This document shows positions 55,687-64,000 of a DNA stretch of 64,000 nt, piece by piece. Origin of the DNA: Pseudomonas sp. C2B4 (GTDB taxonomy: Bacteria > Pseudomonadota > Gammaproteobacteria > Pseudomonadales > Pseudomonadaceae); assembly GCF_013359695.1 (NCBI RefSeq), contig NZ_JABFMU010000019.1, positions 32,333 through 96,332 on the forward strand, written 5' to 3'. Under the pieces are notes generated by a model. It was not told the origin of the DNA and did not search any database. It worked only from the letters and a program-made list of their open reading frames with translations. Numbering within the stretch: position 1 is the stretch's first letter; each line of letters begins with the position of its first letter. A program made the translations under genes and the position numbers.

Positions 55687-58050
55687 ATGCTTGAGCAGCG
55701 AAGGGAAACGGAAGTGGTTCAGCACCCGATGGATATCAAGTTCACCAACCGGCTGTCTTACAAGCAAGCCCGGCTTACTGTGCTGGTCGGTTTCATTCTG
55801 GGCACGCTGCTCAGCCTGCTGCAAATAGGCATCGATTATGCCAGTGAAGACGCCTCCATCAACCGTGAAATCCTGTCTTTGCTGGAAATCAGCCACAACC
55901 CTGCCTCCCGCATTGCCTATAACATCGACGCCGAACTCGCCCAGGAACTGACACTGGGCCTGCTGCGCTCCCCGGCGATCATCGGCGCGAGACTGACCGA
56001 TAACAACGGCAACGTGCTGGCCAACGTCAAGCGACCCGGCCTGCAAAGCGGCTATCGCGTGATCAGCGACCTGCTGTTTGGGGCCGACCGGCGATTTGAA
56101 GATCGTCTCTATCTGGACCACTTGCCAAACGAATCCCTCGGCACGCTGCGACTGGACGTGGACACTTACTCATTCGGCTACCGGTTCCTGCGTCGCGCCG
56201 AAGTCACCCTGCTCAACGGCTTCGCCCGCAGCCTGATCCTGACCGGCCTGCTCCTGGCATTGTTCTATGTGATGCTGACCAAACCCTTGGTGCGGGTTAT
56301 CCGCGAGCTCAGTGGGCGCGATTCGCGCAGCGCTGAACCGACCTCCCTGGAATGCCCGGCCGGCCATGCCAACGATGAAATCGGCGTGCTGGTGAAGGTC
56401 GCCAACCAGCAATTCGAAAATGTCTCCACCGAAATCCAGCAGCGACGCAACGCGGAAAATCGTCTCACCGATTATCTGAGCCAACTGGAAAATATCGTCT
56501 CGGCGCGTACCGCCGAACTCAAGGCCATCAACGCCCGCCTCAGCCAATCCAACCTGGAACTGGAAGTGGCTCGCAGCACCGCCCTGGACATGGCCGAAGC
56601 GCGCTCGGTCTTCCTGGCCAACATGAGCCATGAAATCCGCACGCCGCTTAATGGCCTGCTGGGGATGATCGCACTGTCACTTGACGGGCCGCTGAATGCC
56701 GAACAGCAGCAACAACTCGCCATCGCCCATGACTCGGGCAAGGTGCTGGTGGAATTGCTCAACGATATTCTCGATCTGTCGAAATTCGATGCCGGCCAGC
56801 TCGAGCTCGAACACATCCCGTTCGACCTCGGCTCGCTGGTCGAAGACACCGCCAACCTGTTGTCGCAGAACGCCGCGCCCAGTGTCGAACTGACCTGCCT
56901 GATCGATCCGCATTTTCCGGCGCTGGTGCTCGGCGATCCGACCCGGGTACGGCAGATCGTCAGCAACCTGCTGTCCAACGCGCTCAAGTTCACCCGTTTC
57001 GGTCGGGTCGATGTGCGCCTGTCGACCTTCGGCGATGGCGTCAGAATCGAAGTCTGCGATACGGGTATTGGCATCCCGCAGGACGCCCAGGTCAAGATCT
57101 TCCAGCCCTTCACCCAGGCCGGTGCCGGGATTACCCGGCAGTTTGGCGGCACCGGATTGGGCCTGGCCCTGACCCATAACCTTTGCGAAGCCATGCACGG
57201 ACGCCTGACCATCAGCTCCGAAGCGGGGTTTGGCAGTCAGTTCTGTGCGCAGTTGCCACTGCCCCGCCATACCCGGGCCCTCTCCCCGCCATCCTTGAAG
57301 GGCAAGGTTATCGCCATCACCTCCGCCAGCAGCGGCCTGGCGGAATTACTCGGTAGCGTGCTGCCCGGTTGGGGGGTGGAATATGAGCAGCGTGCGATCG
57401 ACGATCCATTGATCGGTCTGAATCCCGATGTGCTGATTACCGACTGTCCCGAATGCCTGTTCAATCTGCGCCCCACGTTCACGGCGCCGATTTTGCTGGT
57501 GACCGCTTACGGCAGTTTCATGCCCACCGAACAGGTCAACGCCCTCGCCCCCCTGCAGCAGCAGGCACGCCCCTTGGCACGCAATGCCCTGCACCAGACC
57601 TTGCGGCGTGTGCTGCAACCGGACATCGCCATCATCGACGACACCCGGATCGACACCCCATCCCCGCAACGCCGCGCACGGGTGCTGCTGGTCGAAGACA
57701 ACCCGGTCAATCAACTGGTGGCCAAGGGCATGCTCGGCAAACTCGGATGCGAGGTGATCGTCGCCGCTCATGGTGTCGAGGCATTGGATCAACTGGAAAG
57801 CAGCGATTTCGATTTGGTGTTGATGGACTGCAACATGCCGGTGATGGACGGCTACGAAGCCAGTCGGCAAATCCGCCGCAGCGGGCGCTGGCCAGAGCTG
57901 CCCATCGTCGCCCTGACTGCCAACGCCATGTCCGAAGAACGCGAACGTTGCCGCGCGGCAGGCATGAACGACTACCTGGCCAAACCGTTCCGCCGGGAAG
58001 AGCTGGCCGCCCTGCTGGATGTCTGGATACCCGTTACGACAGTGCCTTGA
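55687..58050 (+). CDS. Hybrid sensor histidine kinase/response regulator
   Basis: 787 residues if ATG 55687 is used. GTG 55714 (AGGGA upstream) or ATG 55729 may be the true start. Two membrane helices (about 28-50 and 180-200) flank a periplasmic sensor of ~130 residues, followed by HAMP, a coiled coil, HisKA with the phospho-His 315 (M-S-H-E-I-R-T-P-L-N), HATPase (D-T-G-I-G-I-P and G-G-T-G-L-G-L), a degenerate receiver-like stretch (about 540-640) and a true receiver with D714 in L-V-L-M-D-C-N-M-P-V-M. The downstream partner (Hpt) is not encoded nearby. Its last 17 bases overlap the convergent OhrR-type gene. Confidence 0.88.
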   Translation: MLEQRRETEVVQHPMDIKFTNRLSYKQARLTVLVGFILGTLLSLLQIGIDYASEDASINREILSLLEISHNPASRIAYNIDAELAQELTLGLLRSPAIIGARLTDNNGNVLANVKRPGLQSGYRVISDLLFGADRRFEDRLYLDHLPNESLGTLRLDVDTYSFGYRFLRRAEVTLLNGFARSLILTGLLLALFYVMLTKPLVRVIRELSGRDSRSAEPTSLECPAGHANDEIGVLVKVANQQFENVSTEIQQRRNAENRLTDYLSQLENIVSARTAELKAINARLSQSNLELEVARSTALDMAEARSVFLANMSHEIRTPLNGLLGMIALSLDGPLNAEQQQQLAIAHDSGKVLVELLNDILDLSKFDAGQLELEHIPFDLGSLVEDTANLLSQNAAPSVELTCLIDPHFPALVLGDPTRVRQIVSNLLSNALKFTRFGRVDVRLSTFGDGVRIEVCDTGIGIPQDAQVKIFQPFTQAGAGITRQFGGTGLGLALTHNLCEAMHGRLTISSEAGFGSQFCAQLPLPRHTRALSPPSLKGKVIAITSASSGLAELLGSVLPGWGVEYEQRAIDDPLIGLNPDVLITDCPECLFNLRPTFTAPILLVTAYGSFMPTEQVNALAPLQQQARPLARNALHQTLRRVLQPDIAIIDDTRIDTPSPQRRARVLLVEDNPVNQLVAKGMLGKLGCEVIVAAHGVEALDQLESSDFDLVLMDCNMPVMDGYEASRQIRRSGRWPELPIVALTANAMSEERERCRAAGMNDYLAKPFRREELAALLDVWIPVTTVP

Positions 58051-58495
58051 TCTGCCCCAGCAGGTGATCCAGGCCGTCGCGCAACGCATTCAGGCGATCC
58101 AGATCCACGCCACTGTCGCACAACAGCCGGGCTTTCAGCGGCCCGACCTGATCGCGCAGCGCCAGACCGGCGGGCGACAGACTCAAGTGCACCTCTCGCT
58201 CATCCCGGGCCGAACGCTGGCGCTGCACCAGCTGGAGCTGCTCAAGGCGCTTGAGCAAAGGTGTCAGCGTGCCGGAATCCAGCGCCAGGCGCTCGCCCAG
58301 CGCTTTGACGGTCGGCTGCTCCGGCACTGTTTCCTGCCACTCCCACAACACCAGCATTGCCAGGTATTGCGGGTAAGTCAGGCCCAATTGATCAAGCATC
58401 GGCTTGTACGCCCGGATTACCGCCCGGGAAGCGGCGTACAGCTTGAAGCAAAGCTGGCTGTCGAGATTCAGGGAGTCGACGGACAAGCTGTTCAT
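58034..58495 (-). CDS. OhrR/MarR-family peroxide-sensing repressor
   Basis: 153 residues from ATG 58495, coupled by ATGA to the peroxidase stop. MarR winged helix (about 55-110: L-T-P-L-L-K-R-L-E). The reactive cysteine typical of OhrR is present, C16 in Q-L-C-F-K-L-Y-A-A-S-R. OhrR loses DNA binding when this cysteine is oxidised by organic peroxides. It would therefore control its own operon with the peroxidase through the palindrome at 59023-59044. Confidence 0.88.
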   Translation of the reverse strand: MNSLSVDSLNLDSQLCFKLYAASRAVIRAYKPMLDQLGLTYPQYLAMLVLWEWQETVPEQPTVKALGERLALDSGTLTPLLKRLEQLQLVQRQRSARDEREVHLSLSPAGLALRDQVGPLKARLLCDSGVDLDRLNALRDGLDHLLGQIKALS

Positions 58496-58977
58496 TTGAG
58501 CAGGGCTTCGATCTCGCGGCTCAGGTCCTGAGGCTTGGTCGCCGGGGCGAAACGCTTGACCAACTGGCCATCCTTGCCAATCAGGAATTTGGTGAAATTC
58601 CACTTGATGCCCTGGGAGCCGAGCACGCCCGGTGCACGTTTTTTCAACTGCACGAACAGTGGATGGGCATCCGCACCATTGACCTCGATTTTTTTGAACA
58701 GCGGGAAGCTGACGCCGTAGTTCAACTCGCAGAACTCACTGATCGCCCCTTCATTCCCCGGCTCCTGCTTGCCGAACTGATTGCAGGGAAAGCCCAGTAC
58801 CACCAGGCCTTGATCCTTGTAGGTCTGCCACAGTTCTTCAAGGCCCTTGTACTGAGGGGTAAACCCGCATTTGCTGGCGGTATTAACCACCAGCACGGCT
58901 TTGCCGGCGAAATCCGCCAGGGTCTTTTGCTCGCCCTTGATGGTGGTGCAAGGGATGCTTAGCAGATTGTCGCTCAT
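58492..58977 (-). CDS. Glutathione peroxidase (thiol type)
   Basis: 161 residues from ATG 58977 (GGAG upstream). Gpx signature N-T-A-S-K-C-G-F-T with the peroxidatic C37, the Gln in F-P-C-N-Q-F-G-K-Q-E, and W-N-F-T-K-F-L. A second Cys (F-C-E-L-N-Y) fits thioredoxin-dependent enzymes. It reduces hydroperoxides. It is the first gene of the peroxidase-OhrR unit. Confidence 0.9.
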   Translation of the reverse strand: MSDNLLSIPCTTIKGEQKTLADFAGKAVLVVNTASKCGFTPQYKGLEELWQTYKDQGLVVLGFPCNQFGKQEPGNEGAISEFCELNYGVSFPLFKKIEVNGADAHPLFVQLKKRAPGVLGSQGIKWNFTKFLIGKDGQLVKRFAPATKPQDLSREIEALLK

Positions 58978-59009
58978 GATGGAGGCTCCGGATTCGAGAA
59001 GATGAGCCA

Positions 59010-59044
59010 AACATAGCGAGCAATTGAATTGTGTGCAATTTAAT
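59010..59044 (-). promoter_or_regulatory. Promoter and OhrR-type operator of the peroxidase operon
   Basis: On the minus strand TTGCAC, 17 bases, TATGTT (59038-59033 and 59015-59010). An inverted repeat ATTGAATTG-TGTG-CAATTTAAT (59023-59044, one mismatch) overlaps the -35, resembling AT-rich OhrR boxes. Confidence 0.68.
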
Positions 59045-59061
59045 TAATCAAATACCCACCA

Positions 59062-59163
59062 CTGTAGGAGCGAGCCTGCTCGCGATGGTCGTCACCGATA
59101 ACGCGGGAAGCCTGGCATCCCGCGTTGCTCTTTAGCCCATCGCGAGCAGGCTCGCTCCTACAG
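59062..59163. repeat. Inverted REP pair with a nested hairpin
   Basis: Arms 59062-59088 and 59137-59163 are perfect over 27 bases. The loop itself holds a perfect nine-base inverted repeat (59100-59108 with 59118-59126), so a two-level hairpin can form between the divergent-reading gpx promoter and msrB end. Confidence 0.88.
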
Positions 59164-59171
59164 GGCTCGCA

Positions 59172-59567
59172 TCATTTACGCGGCACCAGGTCCAGACATA
59201 CCGAATTGATGCAGTAACGCAGACCGGTCGGAGGCGGGCCATCGGGGAATACGTGGCCCAGGTGGGCGTCACATTTGCTGCAGACCACTTCCGTGCGAAT
59301 CATGCCGTGGCTGACGTCGCGGATTTCGGTCATGGCACTGTCGCCGATCGGCGCGTAGAAGCTTGGCCAGCCGCAACCCGAATCGAATTTGGTTTTGGAG
59401 TCGAACAGCGGCTCGCTGCAGCAGATGCAGTGGTAAATGCCGTCGACCTTGCTGTCGTTGTATTTGCCGGAAAACGGGCGCTCGGTGCCCTTGAGACGGC
59501 ACACGTTGTACTGCTCGGGGTCGAGCATGGCCTTCCATTCTTCCAGGGTTTTTTCCAACTTTTCCAT
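59172..59567 (-). CDS. msrB: Peptide methionine-(R)-sulfoxide reductase MsrB
   Basis: 131 residues from ATG 59567 (GAGG upstream; ATG 59570 is equally possible). Zinc cysteines C47, C50, C96 and C99 (H-C-I-C-C and V-C-S-K-C), catalytic C119 in L-R-Y-C-I-N-S, and the [11 protein letters not shown] type loop. It repairs R-methionine sulfoxide in proteins in the cytoplasm. It is divergent from the aminotransferase gene. Confidence 0.93.
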   Translation of the reverse strand: MEKLEKTLEEWKAMLDPEQYNVCRLKGTERPFSGKYNDSKVDGIYHCICCSEPLFDSKTKFDSGCGWPSFYAPIGDSAMTEIRDVSHGMIRTEVVCSKCDAHLGHVFPDGPPPTGLRYCINSVCLDLVPRK

Positions 59568-59792
59568 CATCACACCTCGGCGGCTGAAAAAGCCCGATCT
59601 GTACCTTTTCCACGGATCGGGCGGCACGTATGATTGCGCCTCGTCAAACGCCAGTCTGGCAGCCAGACCACGCGCATTCAAACGGATTTATGGGTGCTGC
59701 TCTCAAGGCGTCAGGCCTGTGTGATTACGCAGGATTCCCAGTACGGTTGTTCATACGCCGCCTGGATCGTTCATTTTCGGGAACACATCGCC

Positions 59793-61004
59793 ATGCAGGT
59801 CAGCAAATCGAACAAGCTCGCCAACGTCTGCTACGACATTCGCGGCCCAGTGCTCAAGCACGCCAAACGCCTGGAAGAGGAAGGTCATCGTATCCTCAAG
59901 CTGAACATCGGCAACCCGGCGCCCTTTGGTTTCGAAGCACCGGACGAAATCCTCCAGGACGTGATCCGCAACCTGCCGACTGCCCAGGGCTACAGTGACT
60001 CCAAGGGTTTGTTCAGCGCACGCAAGGCCGTCATGCAGTACTACCAGCAAAAGCAGGTGGAGGGTGTCGGCATTGAAGACATCTACCTGGGCAACGGCGT
60101 TTCCGAGCTGATCGTGATGTCGATGCAGGCCCTGCTCAACAACGGCGACGAAGTGCTGGTGCCGGCTCCGGACTACCCGCTGTGGACCGCAGCCGTGAGC
60201 CTGTCGGGCGGTAATCCGGTGCATTACCTGTGCGACGAGCAGGCCAACTGGTGGCCGGACCTGGCCGACATCAAGGCCAAGATCACCCCGAACACCAAGG
60301 CCCTGGTGATCATCAACCCGAACAACCCGACCGGCGCGGTGTACTCCAAGGAAGTGCTGCTGGGCATGCTGGAGCTGGCCCGTCAGCACAACCTGGTGGT
60401 GTTCTCCGACGAGATCTACGACAAGATCCTGTATGACGATGCCGTCCACATCTGCACCGCGTCCCTGGCGCCTGACTTGCTGTGCCTGACCTTCAACGGC
60501 CTGTCCAAGTCCTATCGCGTCGCCGGTTTCCGTTCCGGCTGGATTGCCATCTCCGGTCCGAAACACCACGCTCAAAGCTACATCGAAGGCATCGACATGC
60601 TGGCCAACATGCGCCTGTGTGCCAACGTGCCAAGCCAGCACGCGATCCAGACCGCGCTGGGTGGCTATCAGAGCATCAACGATCTGGTGCTGCCGCCCGG
60701 GCGCCTGCTGGAGCAGCGCAACCGCACCTGGGAACTGCTCAACGACATTCCGGGCGTGAGCTGCGTCAAGCCGATGGGTGCGCTGTATGCATTCCCGCGC
60801 ATCGACCCGAAGGTCTGCCCGATCCACAACGACGAGAAGTTTGTCCTCGACCTGCTGCTCTCCGAGAAGCTGCTGGTGGTACAAGGCACGGCCTTCAACT
60901 GGCCATGGCCTGACCATTTCCGTGTCGTGACCCTGCCACGGGTTGATGACCTGGACATGGCCATCGGACGCATTGGCAACTTCCTCAAGTCCTATCGCCA
61001 GTAA
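59793..61004 (+). CDS. alaA: Alanine transaminase-type aminotransferase AlaA
   Basis: 403 residues from ATG 59793. Fold-type I PLP enzyme of the AlaA/YfbQ group: M-Q-V-S-K-S-N-K-L-A-N-V start, N-P-N-N-P-T-G-A-V, Y-D-K-I-L-Y-D and the PLP lysine in S-K-S-Y-R-V-A-G-F-R. It interconverts pyruvate and alanine with glutamate. The long in-frame extension upstream has no start support. Confidence 0.9.
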   Translation: MQVSKSNKLANVCYDIRGPVLKHAKRLEEEGHRILKLNIGNPAPFGFEAPDEILQDVIRNLPTAQGYSDSKGLFSARKAVMQYYQQKQVEGVGIEDIYLGNGVSELIVMSMQALLNNGDEVLVPAPDYPLWTAAVSLSGGNPVHYLCDEQANWWPDLADIKAKITPNTKALVIINPNNPTGAVYSKEVLLGMLELARQHNLVVFSDEIYDKILYDDAVHICTASLAPDLLCLTFNGLSKSYRVAGFRSGWIAISGPKHHAQSYIEGIDMLANMRLCANVPSQHAIQTALGGYQSINDLVLPPGRLLEQRNRTWELLNDIPGVSCVKPMGALYAFPRIDPKVCPIHNDEKFVLDLLLSEKLLVVQGTAFNWPWPDHFRVVTLPRVDDLDMAIGRIGNFLKSYRQ

Positions 61005-61012
61005 GCGGCCTG

Positions 61013-61046
61013 TCACCGTGCGACGCTCACACTCGTCGCACGGTGA
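61013..61046 (+). terminator. Hairpin after alaA
   Basis: Thirteen-base perfect stem (TCACCGTGCGACG) with an eight-base loop eight bases after the alaA stop. Only a short T-rich tail follows, so it may be a weak or Rho-assisted terminator. Confidence 0.65.
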
Positions 61047-61247
61047 TTCATTCAGCAACACATGTGTGTACCTAGCGGACTCTCGCAGCCCCGGCCCCTG
61101 CCCCACTACTCAGAAGCGTTTCTCGCCTAGTAACGGCGGGGTCTGCAACGCCCACGGGTCCTACAAACACTTCCCTGTTCAATATCAGAAATGCCCTGCA
61201 AGCAGCTAAGCTATTGCCGTAGGACACAGTTTGAAATAGTCACCCGG
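61047..61247. other. Upstream region of htpX
   Basis: About 200 bases without a gene; no motif recognised apart from the promoter listed next. Confidence 0.5.
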
Positions 61248-61276
61248 TTGAATACCCCGGTGCAGCACCTTATATA
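61248..61276 (+). promoter_or_regulatory. htpX promoter
   Basis: TTGAAT (61248-61253), 17 bases, TATATA (61271-61276), a strong sigma-70 match 46 bases before the gene. I see no clear sigma-32 promoter, although GGTTGAA plus CCCC resembles half of one. Confidence 0.7.
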
Positions 61277-61321
61277 CCCCGCAGTACGCTACATCTTTAG
61301 CATAAGGAGATTTCTACAACC

Positions 61322-62212
61322 ATGATGCGCATCCTGCTGTTTTTGGCCACTAACCTGGCGGTCGTGCTGATTGCCAGCATCACCCTGAGCCTTTTCGGCT
61401 TCAACGGGTTCATGGCGGCCAACGGGGTTGATCTCAACCTCAATCAGCTGCTGATTTTCTGTGCGGTCTTTGGTTTCGCCGGCTCCCTGTTCTCGCTGTT
61501 CATCTCCAAATGGATGGCGAAAATGAGTACCAGCACCCAGATCATCACCCAGCCACGGACTCGCCACGAGCAATGGCTGCTGCAAACCGTCGAGCAACTG
61601 TCCCGGGAAGCCGGGATCAAGATGCCCGAAGTCGGGATTTTCCCGGCCTACGAGGCGAATGCGTTCGCCACAGGCTGGAACAAGAACGACGCGCTGGTCG
61701 CGGTCAGCCAGGGCCTGCTCGAGCGCTTCTCGCCGGATGAAGTGAAAGCCGTTCTGGCTCACGAGATCGGCCACGTGGCCAATGGCGATATGGTGACCCT
61801 GGCGCTGATCCAGGGCGTGGTGAACACCTTCGTGATGTTCTTCGCGCGGATCATCGGCAACTTTGTCGACAAGGTGATCTTCAAGAACGAAGAAGGCCAG
61901 GGCATCGCTTACTACGTGGCGACCATCTTCGCCGAACTGGTCCTGGGTATCCTGGCCAGCGCCATTGTCATGTGGTTCTCGCGCAAACGGGAATTCCGTG
62001 CCGACGAAGCCGGGGCAAACCTGGCCGGTACTGCCGCGATGATTGGCGCCCTGCAGCGCTTGCGTGCCGAACAGGGCCTGCCGGTGCACATGCCCGACAC
62101 CCTGAATGCCTTCGGCATCAACGGTGGCATCAAGCAAGGGTTTGCTCGCATGTTCATGAGCCACCCGCCGCTGGAAGAGCGTATCGACGCACTGGCTCGT
62201 CGTCGGGGCTGA
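61322..62212 (+). CDS. htpX: Membrane zinc protease HtpX
   Basis: 296 residues. Start ATG 61322 (61325 possible) with AAGGAG eleven bases upstream. Two N-terminal membrane helices, then the metalloprotease motif H147-E-I-G-H151 with the third zinc ligand E224 in R-E-F-R-A-D-E, and two further helices between them. HtpX degrades misfolded inner-membrane proteins. A strong terminator follows. Confidence 0.95.
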   Translation: MMRILLFLATNLAVVLIASITLSLFGFNGFMAANGVDLNLNQLLIFCAVFGFAGSLFSLFISKWMAKMSTSTQIITQPRTRHEQWLLQTVEQLSREAGIKMPEVGIFPAYEANAFATGWNKNDALVAVSQGLLERFSPDEVKAVLAHEIGHVANGDMVTLALIQGVVNTFVMFFARIIGNFVDKVIFKNEEGQGIAYYVATIFAELVLGILASAIVMWFSRKREFRADEAGANLAGTAAMIGALQRLRAEQGLPVHMPDTLNAFGINGGIKQGFARMFMSHPPLEERIDALARRRG

Positions 62213-62232
62213 GTCATCCAGAGGTAAACAAG

Positions 62233-62262
62233 AAGGCCCGCAGAGATGCGGGCCTTTTTTTT
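62233..62262 (+). terminator. Rho-independent terminator of htpX
   Basis: AAGGCCCGCA pairs with TGCGGGCCTT around GAGA, followed by a run of eight T. Confidence 0.95.
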
Positions 62263-62292
62263 GTCTGCTTAAATGTTGGATGCCCCTTAGGT

Positions 62293-62375
62293 CCCCTTCG
62301 CGAGCAGGCTCGCTCCCACAGGGGGTTTGTGAACGACACGCATCCATTGTGGGAGCGGGCTTGCTCGCGAAGGGG
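62293..62375. repeat. Inverted pair of REP-like elements
   Basis: Copies at 62293-62319 and 62349-62375 face each other (one to two mismatches) between htpX and the convergent tpm gene. Confidence 0.87.
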
Positions 62376-62394
62376 CCGGGACAGTCAACCAAGA

Positions 62395-63051
62395 TTACCG
62401 ACTGGAAACCCGATAAACCCGCTCCTCAAGCCGCGTAACACCCGCCTCTAGAAACTTCCCGCTCTCGCTCAGCACATCCTGATCCTCCAGGACTTTCAAT
62501 GTCCAGGAAGCCCCGAACAACCGCTGCACTTCATCATCGAGCACGGCAAATGGCGGCCCCGACATTTCAGCCTGATCGTAATCCAGCGTAATCAATAGCC
62601 CCAGAGACCCCTTGGGCAATATCCGGTTCAAATGCGTCGCATACTGCTCACGCATCGCCGGCGGCAACGCAATCAGCGCGGCGCGATCATAAAGCGCGGA
62701 ACAATCGGCAACGTCGCCAGGCGTCAGCGCGAAGAAATCCCCACACCAAAGCTCGATGGAGCCCGCCCGATAGACATTGAACGGCCCTTGTTCACTGACG
62801 GCCGGATCCAGTTGATGCTCACTGAAAAAATCCTCAACGGCCTTCTCCGACAACTCGATCCCCAGGACTTCATGCCCCTGATGGGCCAGCCACAACAAAT
62901 CCAGGCTCTTGCCGCACAAAGGCACCAGCACCCGCGCACTTTCCTCCACGCCCAGCTGTGGCCAGAAACGTTGAAGATAAGGGTTCACCTGCGGCAGGTG
63001 AAAGCCGATCTGATTCGACGCCCACTTCTTGTGCCAAAACTCCGGCTGCAT
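62395..63051 (-). CDS. tpm: Thiopurine S-methyltransferase Tpm
   Basis: 218 residues from ATG 63051 (M-Q-P-E-F-W); an upstream in-frame Met is weaker. Class I methyltransferase with [21 protein letters not shown] (SAM pocket), G-I-E-L-S and Y-D-R-A-A-L-I-A-L. Bacterial Tpm methylates thiopurines and is linked to selenite and tellurite methylation in Pseudomonas. Divergent from the dioxygenase gene. Confidence 0.92.
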   Translation of the reverse strand: MQPEFWHKKWASNQIGFHLPQVNPYLQRFWPQLGVEESARVLVPLCGKSLDLLWLAHQGHEVLGIELSEKAVEDFFSEHQLDPAVSEQGPFNVYRAGSIELWCGDFFALTPGDVADCSALYDRAALIALPPAMREQYATHLNRILPKGSLGLLITLDYDQAEMSGPPFAVLDDEVQRLFGASWTLKVLEDQDVLSESGKFLEAGVTRLEERVYRVSSR

Positions 63052-63101
63052 AAATAACCCCGAAAATTCGATCAAAACACCCTAAAACTTATATTAGATT
63101 T

Positions 63102-63114
63102 AGATCAATGATCT
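63102..63114. promoter_or_regulatory. Perfect palindrome between tpm and the dioxygenase gene
   Basis: AGATCA-A-TGATCT pairs perfectly on both sides of one central base. It lies in the 103-base divergent gap where a regulator could act on both genes. The protein is unknown. Confidence 0.5.
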
Positions 63115-63154
63115 GACTGAAGATGGCGTCATCTTAACTCTCCGGAGCTCATTC

Positions 63155-63922
63155 ATGTTCCCCAGCCTGTACATATCCCATGGTTCCCCCATGCTAGCCC
63201 TGGAACCCGGCGCCAGCGGGCCGGCCCTCGCGCGCCTGGCGGCAGACATGCCCAAACCCAAAGCCATCGTGATTGTTTCCGCGCACTGGGAAAGCCAAGA
63301 ACTGTTGGTCAGCGGTAATCCCCGGCCCGAAACCTGGCATGACTTCGGTGGCTTTCCACGGGCACTGTTCGAAGTGCAATACCCGGCACCCGGCGATCCT
63401 CAGCTGGCAGCAGCAGTTGTCGAGCTGTTGAACGCCGCAGACCTTCCGGCACACATCGATACCCGGCGCCCGTTCGACCATGGGGTTTGGGTGCCCTTGT
63501 CATTGATGTATCCGCAGGCCGATATCCCGATTGTCCAGGTTTCCCTGCCCACCCAAGGTGGCCCTGCCCTGCAAACCCGTGTCGGCCATGCCCTGGCCAG
63601 CCTGCGCGGACAGGGTGTACTGCTGATCGGCTCCGGCAGCATTACCCACAACCTGCGGGAACTGGACTGGCACGCCGGCCCCGAGAGCGTTGAACCCTGG
63701 GCAAAGGTATTTCGCGACTGGATGATCGAGAAACTTGAGGCCGATGACGAAACGGCCCTGCACGATTATCGTCAACAGGCTCCGAACGCCGTGCGTAACC
63801 ATCCCAGTGATGAACATTTGCTGCCGCTTTATTTTGCCCGCAGTGCCGGGGGAGATTTCAGCATCGCTCACCAGGGGTTCACCATGGGCGCGCTCGGCAT
63901 GGATATTTACCGCTTCGGCTGA
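63155..63922 (+). CDS. Class III extradiol-type dioxygenase (DODA/YgiD family)
   Basis: 255 residues; CGGAGC before ATG 63155. LigB-superfamily metal ligands fit H9 in Y-I-S-H-G-S-P, H44 in V-S-A-H-W-E, H109 in F-D-H-G-V-W and H168 in S-I-T-H-N-L. The family includes plant DOPA dioxygenases and bacterial YgiD, with ring-opening of catechols; the substrate here is unknown. The gene is divergent from tpm. Confidence 0.88.
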   Translation: MFPSLYISHGSPMLALEPGASGPALARLAADMPKPKAIVIVSAHWESQELLVSGNPRPETWHDFGGFPRALFEVQYPAPGDPQLAAAVVELLNAADLPAHIDTRRPFDHGVWVPLSLMYPQADIPIVQVSLPTQGGPALQTRVGHALASLRGQGVLLIGSGSITHNLRELDWHAGPESVEPWAKVFRDWMIEKLEADDETALHDYRQQAPNAVRNHPSDEHLLPLYFARSAGGDFSIAHQGFTMGALGMDIYRFG

Positions 63923-63942
63923 CTGGAGACCGAGTCGCTGCC

Positions 63943-63965
63943 TTCGCGAGCAGGCTCGCTCCCAC
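63943..63965. repeat. REP-like element, unpaired within the window
   Basis: One copy in the reverse orientation just after the dioxygenase gene; a facing partner would lie beyond the window end. Confidence 0.85.
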
Positions 63966-64000
63966 AGAAATAATTGGGGGGACCTCCGGGGGGAGTTGGT

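Noticed and set aside
61241..61280. Sigma-32 promoter for htpX
   Set aside because: The -35 part is partly present but no CCCCATNT stands at the right distance; a sigma-70 promoter fits better.

Overview
The window looks like a chromosomal segment from a fluorescent Pseudomonas of the P. fluorescens group. It is GC-rich and carries the pyoverdine chromophore synthetase PvdL, the iron-starvation sigma factor PvdS, a geranyl-CoA carboxylase (Atu) cluster, and gene orders familiar from Pseudomonas. About twenty copies of a short REP-like palindrome (core GTGGGAGCGRGCYTGCTCGCGAA) lie between the genes, mostly as inverted pairs. I see no rRNA, tRNA, prophage, IS element or CRISPR array.

Layout. 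0-2.5 kb: periplasmic disulfide-exchange genes (a TlpA-like protein and dsbG) and an alpha/beta hydrolase. 2.7-18 kb: pyoverdine genes, namely pvdL (minus strand), pvdS (plus strand, Fur-box promoter) and a PvdYII-like siderophore acyltransferase (minus strand). pvdL and the acyltransferase each have a PvdS-type promoter (TAAAT-like, N16, CGT). 18-20 kb: an orphan periplasmic solute-binding protein and the TetR repressor atuR. 20-28.3 kb: atuABCDEF for acyclic terpene (citronellol/geraniol) catabolism, with two palindromic operators between atuR and atuA. 28.4-40.7 kb: mixed housekeeping and signalling genes. These are an exonuclease, ppnP, a MOSC protein, cheV with a sigma-28 promoter, an Hpt-like protein, a NarL-type two-component pair, a YegS-like lipid kinase, molybdenum cofactor genes (moeA-moaB and mobA), small envelope proteins, an RluA-type pseudouridine synthase, a small gene behind a LexA box, and a glutaredoxin-like protein.

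40.8-58 kb is rich in signalling: an Amt transporter with a sigma-54 promoter, three small ElaB/YqjE-type membrane proteins, an EAL phosphodiesterase with a C-terminal sensor-like domain, a dGTPase, a receiver-only protein, a BvgA/BvgS-like (RocA/RocS-like) system, an HD-GYP protein with a large insertion, an fRMsr/ATPase pair and a hybrid sensor kinase. 58-64 kb: a glutathione peroxidase-OhrR operon, msrB, an alanine aminotransferase, htpX, tpm and a class III extradiol-type dioxygenase.

How the genes work together. PvdS made under iron limitation should switch on pvdL and the acyltransferase. AtuR should hold down the atu operon until a terpene-derived ligand appears. The 43.5-54.2 kb block looks like a c-di-GMP/phosphorelay neighbourhood in which a lone RocR-like receiver could compete with the BvgA-like regulator for phosphate from the large kinase. 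Several peroxide and methionine-sulfoxide repair genes cluster at 54-59.6 kb. The points most worth checking are a 77-nt foldable leader in front of dgt, the receiver-only partner of the Roc-like system and its BvgA-like binding sites, the Tyr-less SDR in the atu operon, and the REP hairpin inside the predicted pvdL leader.
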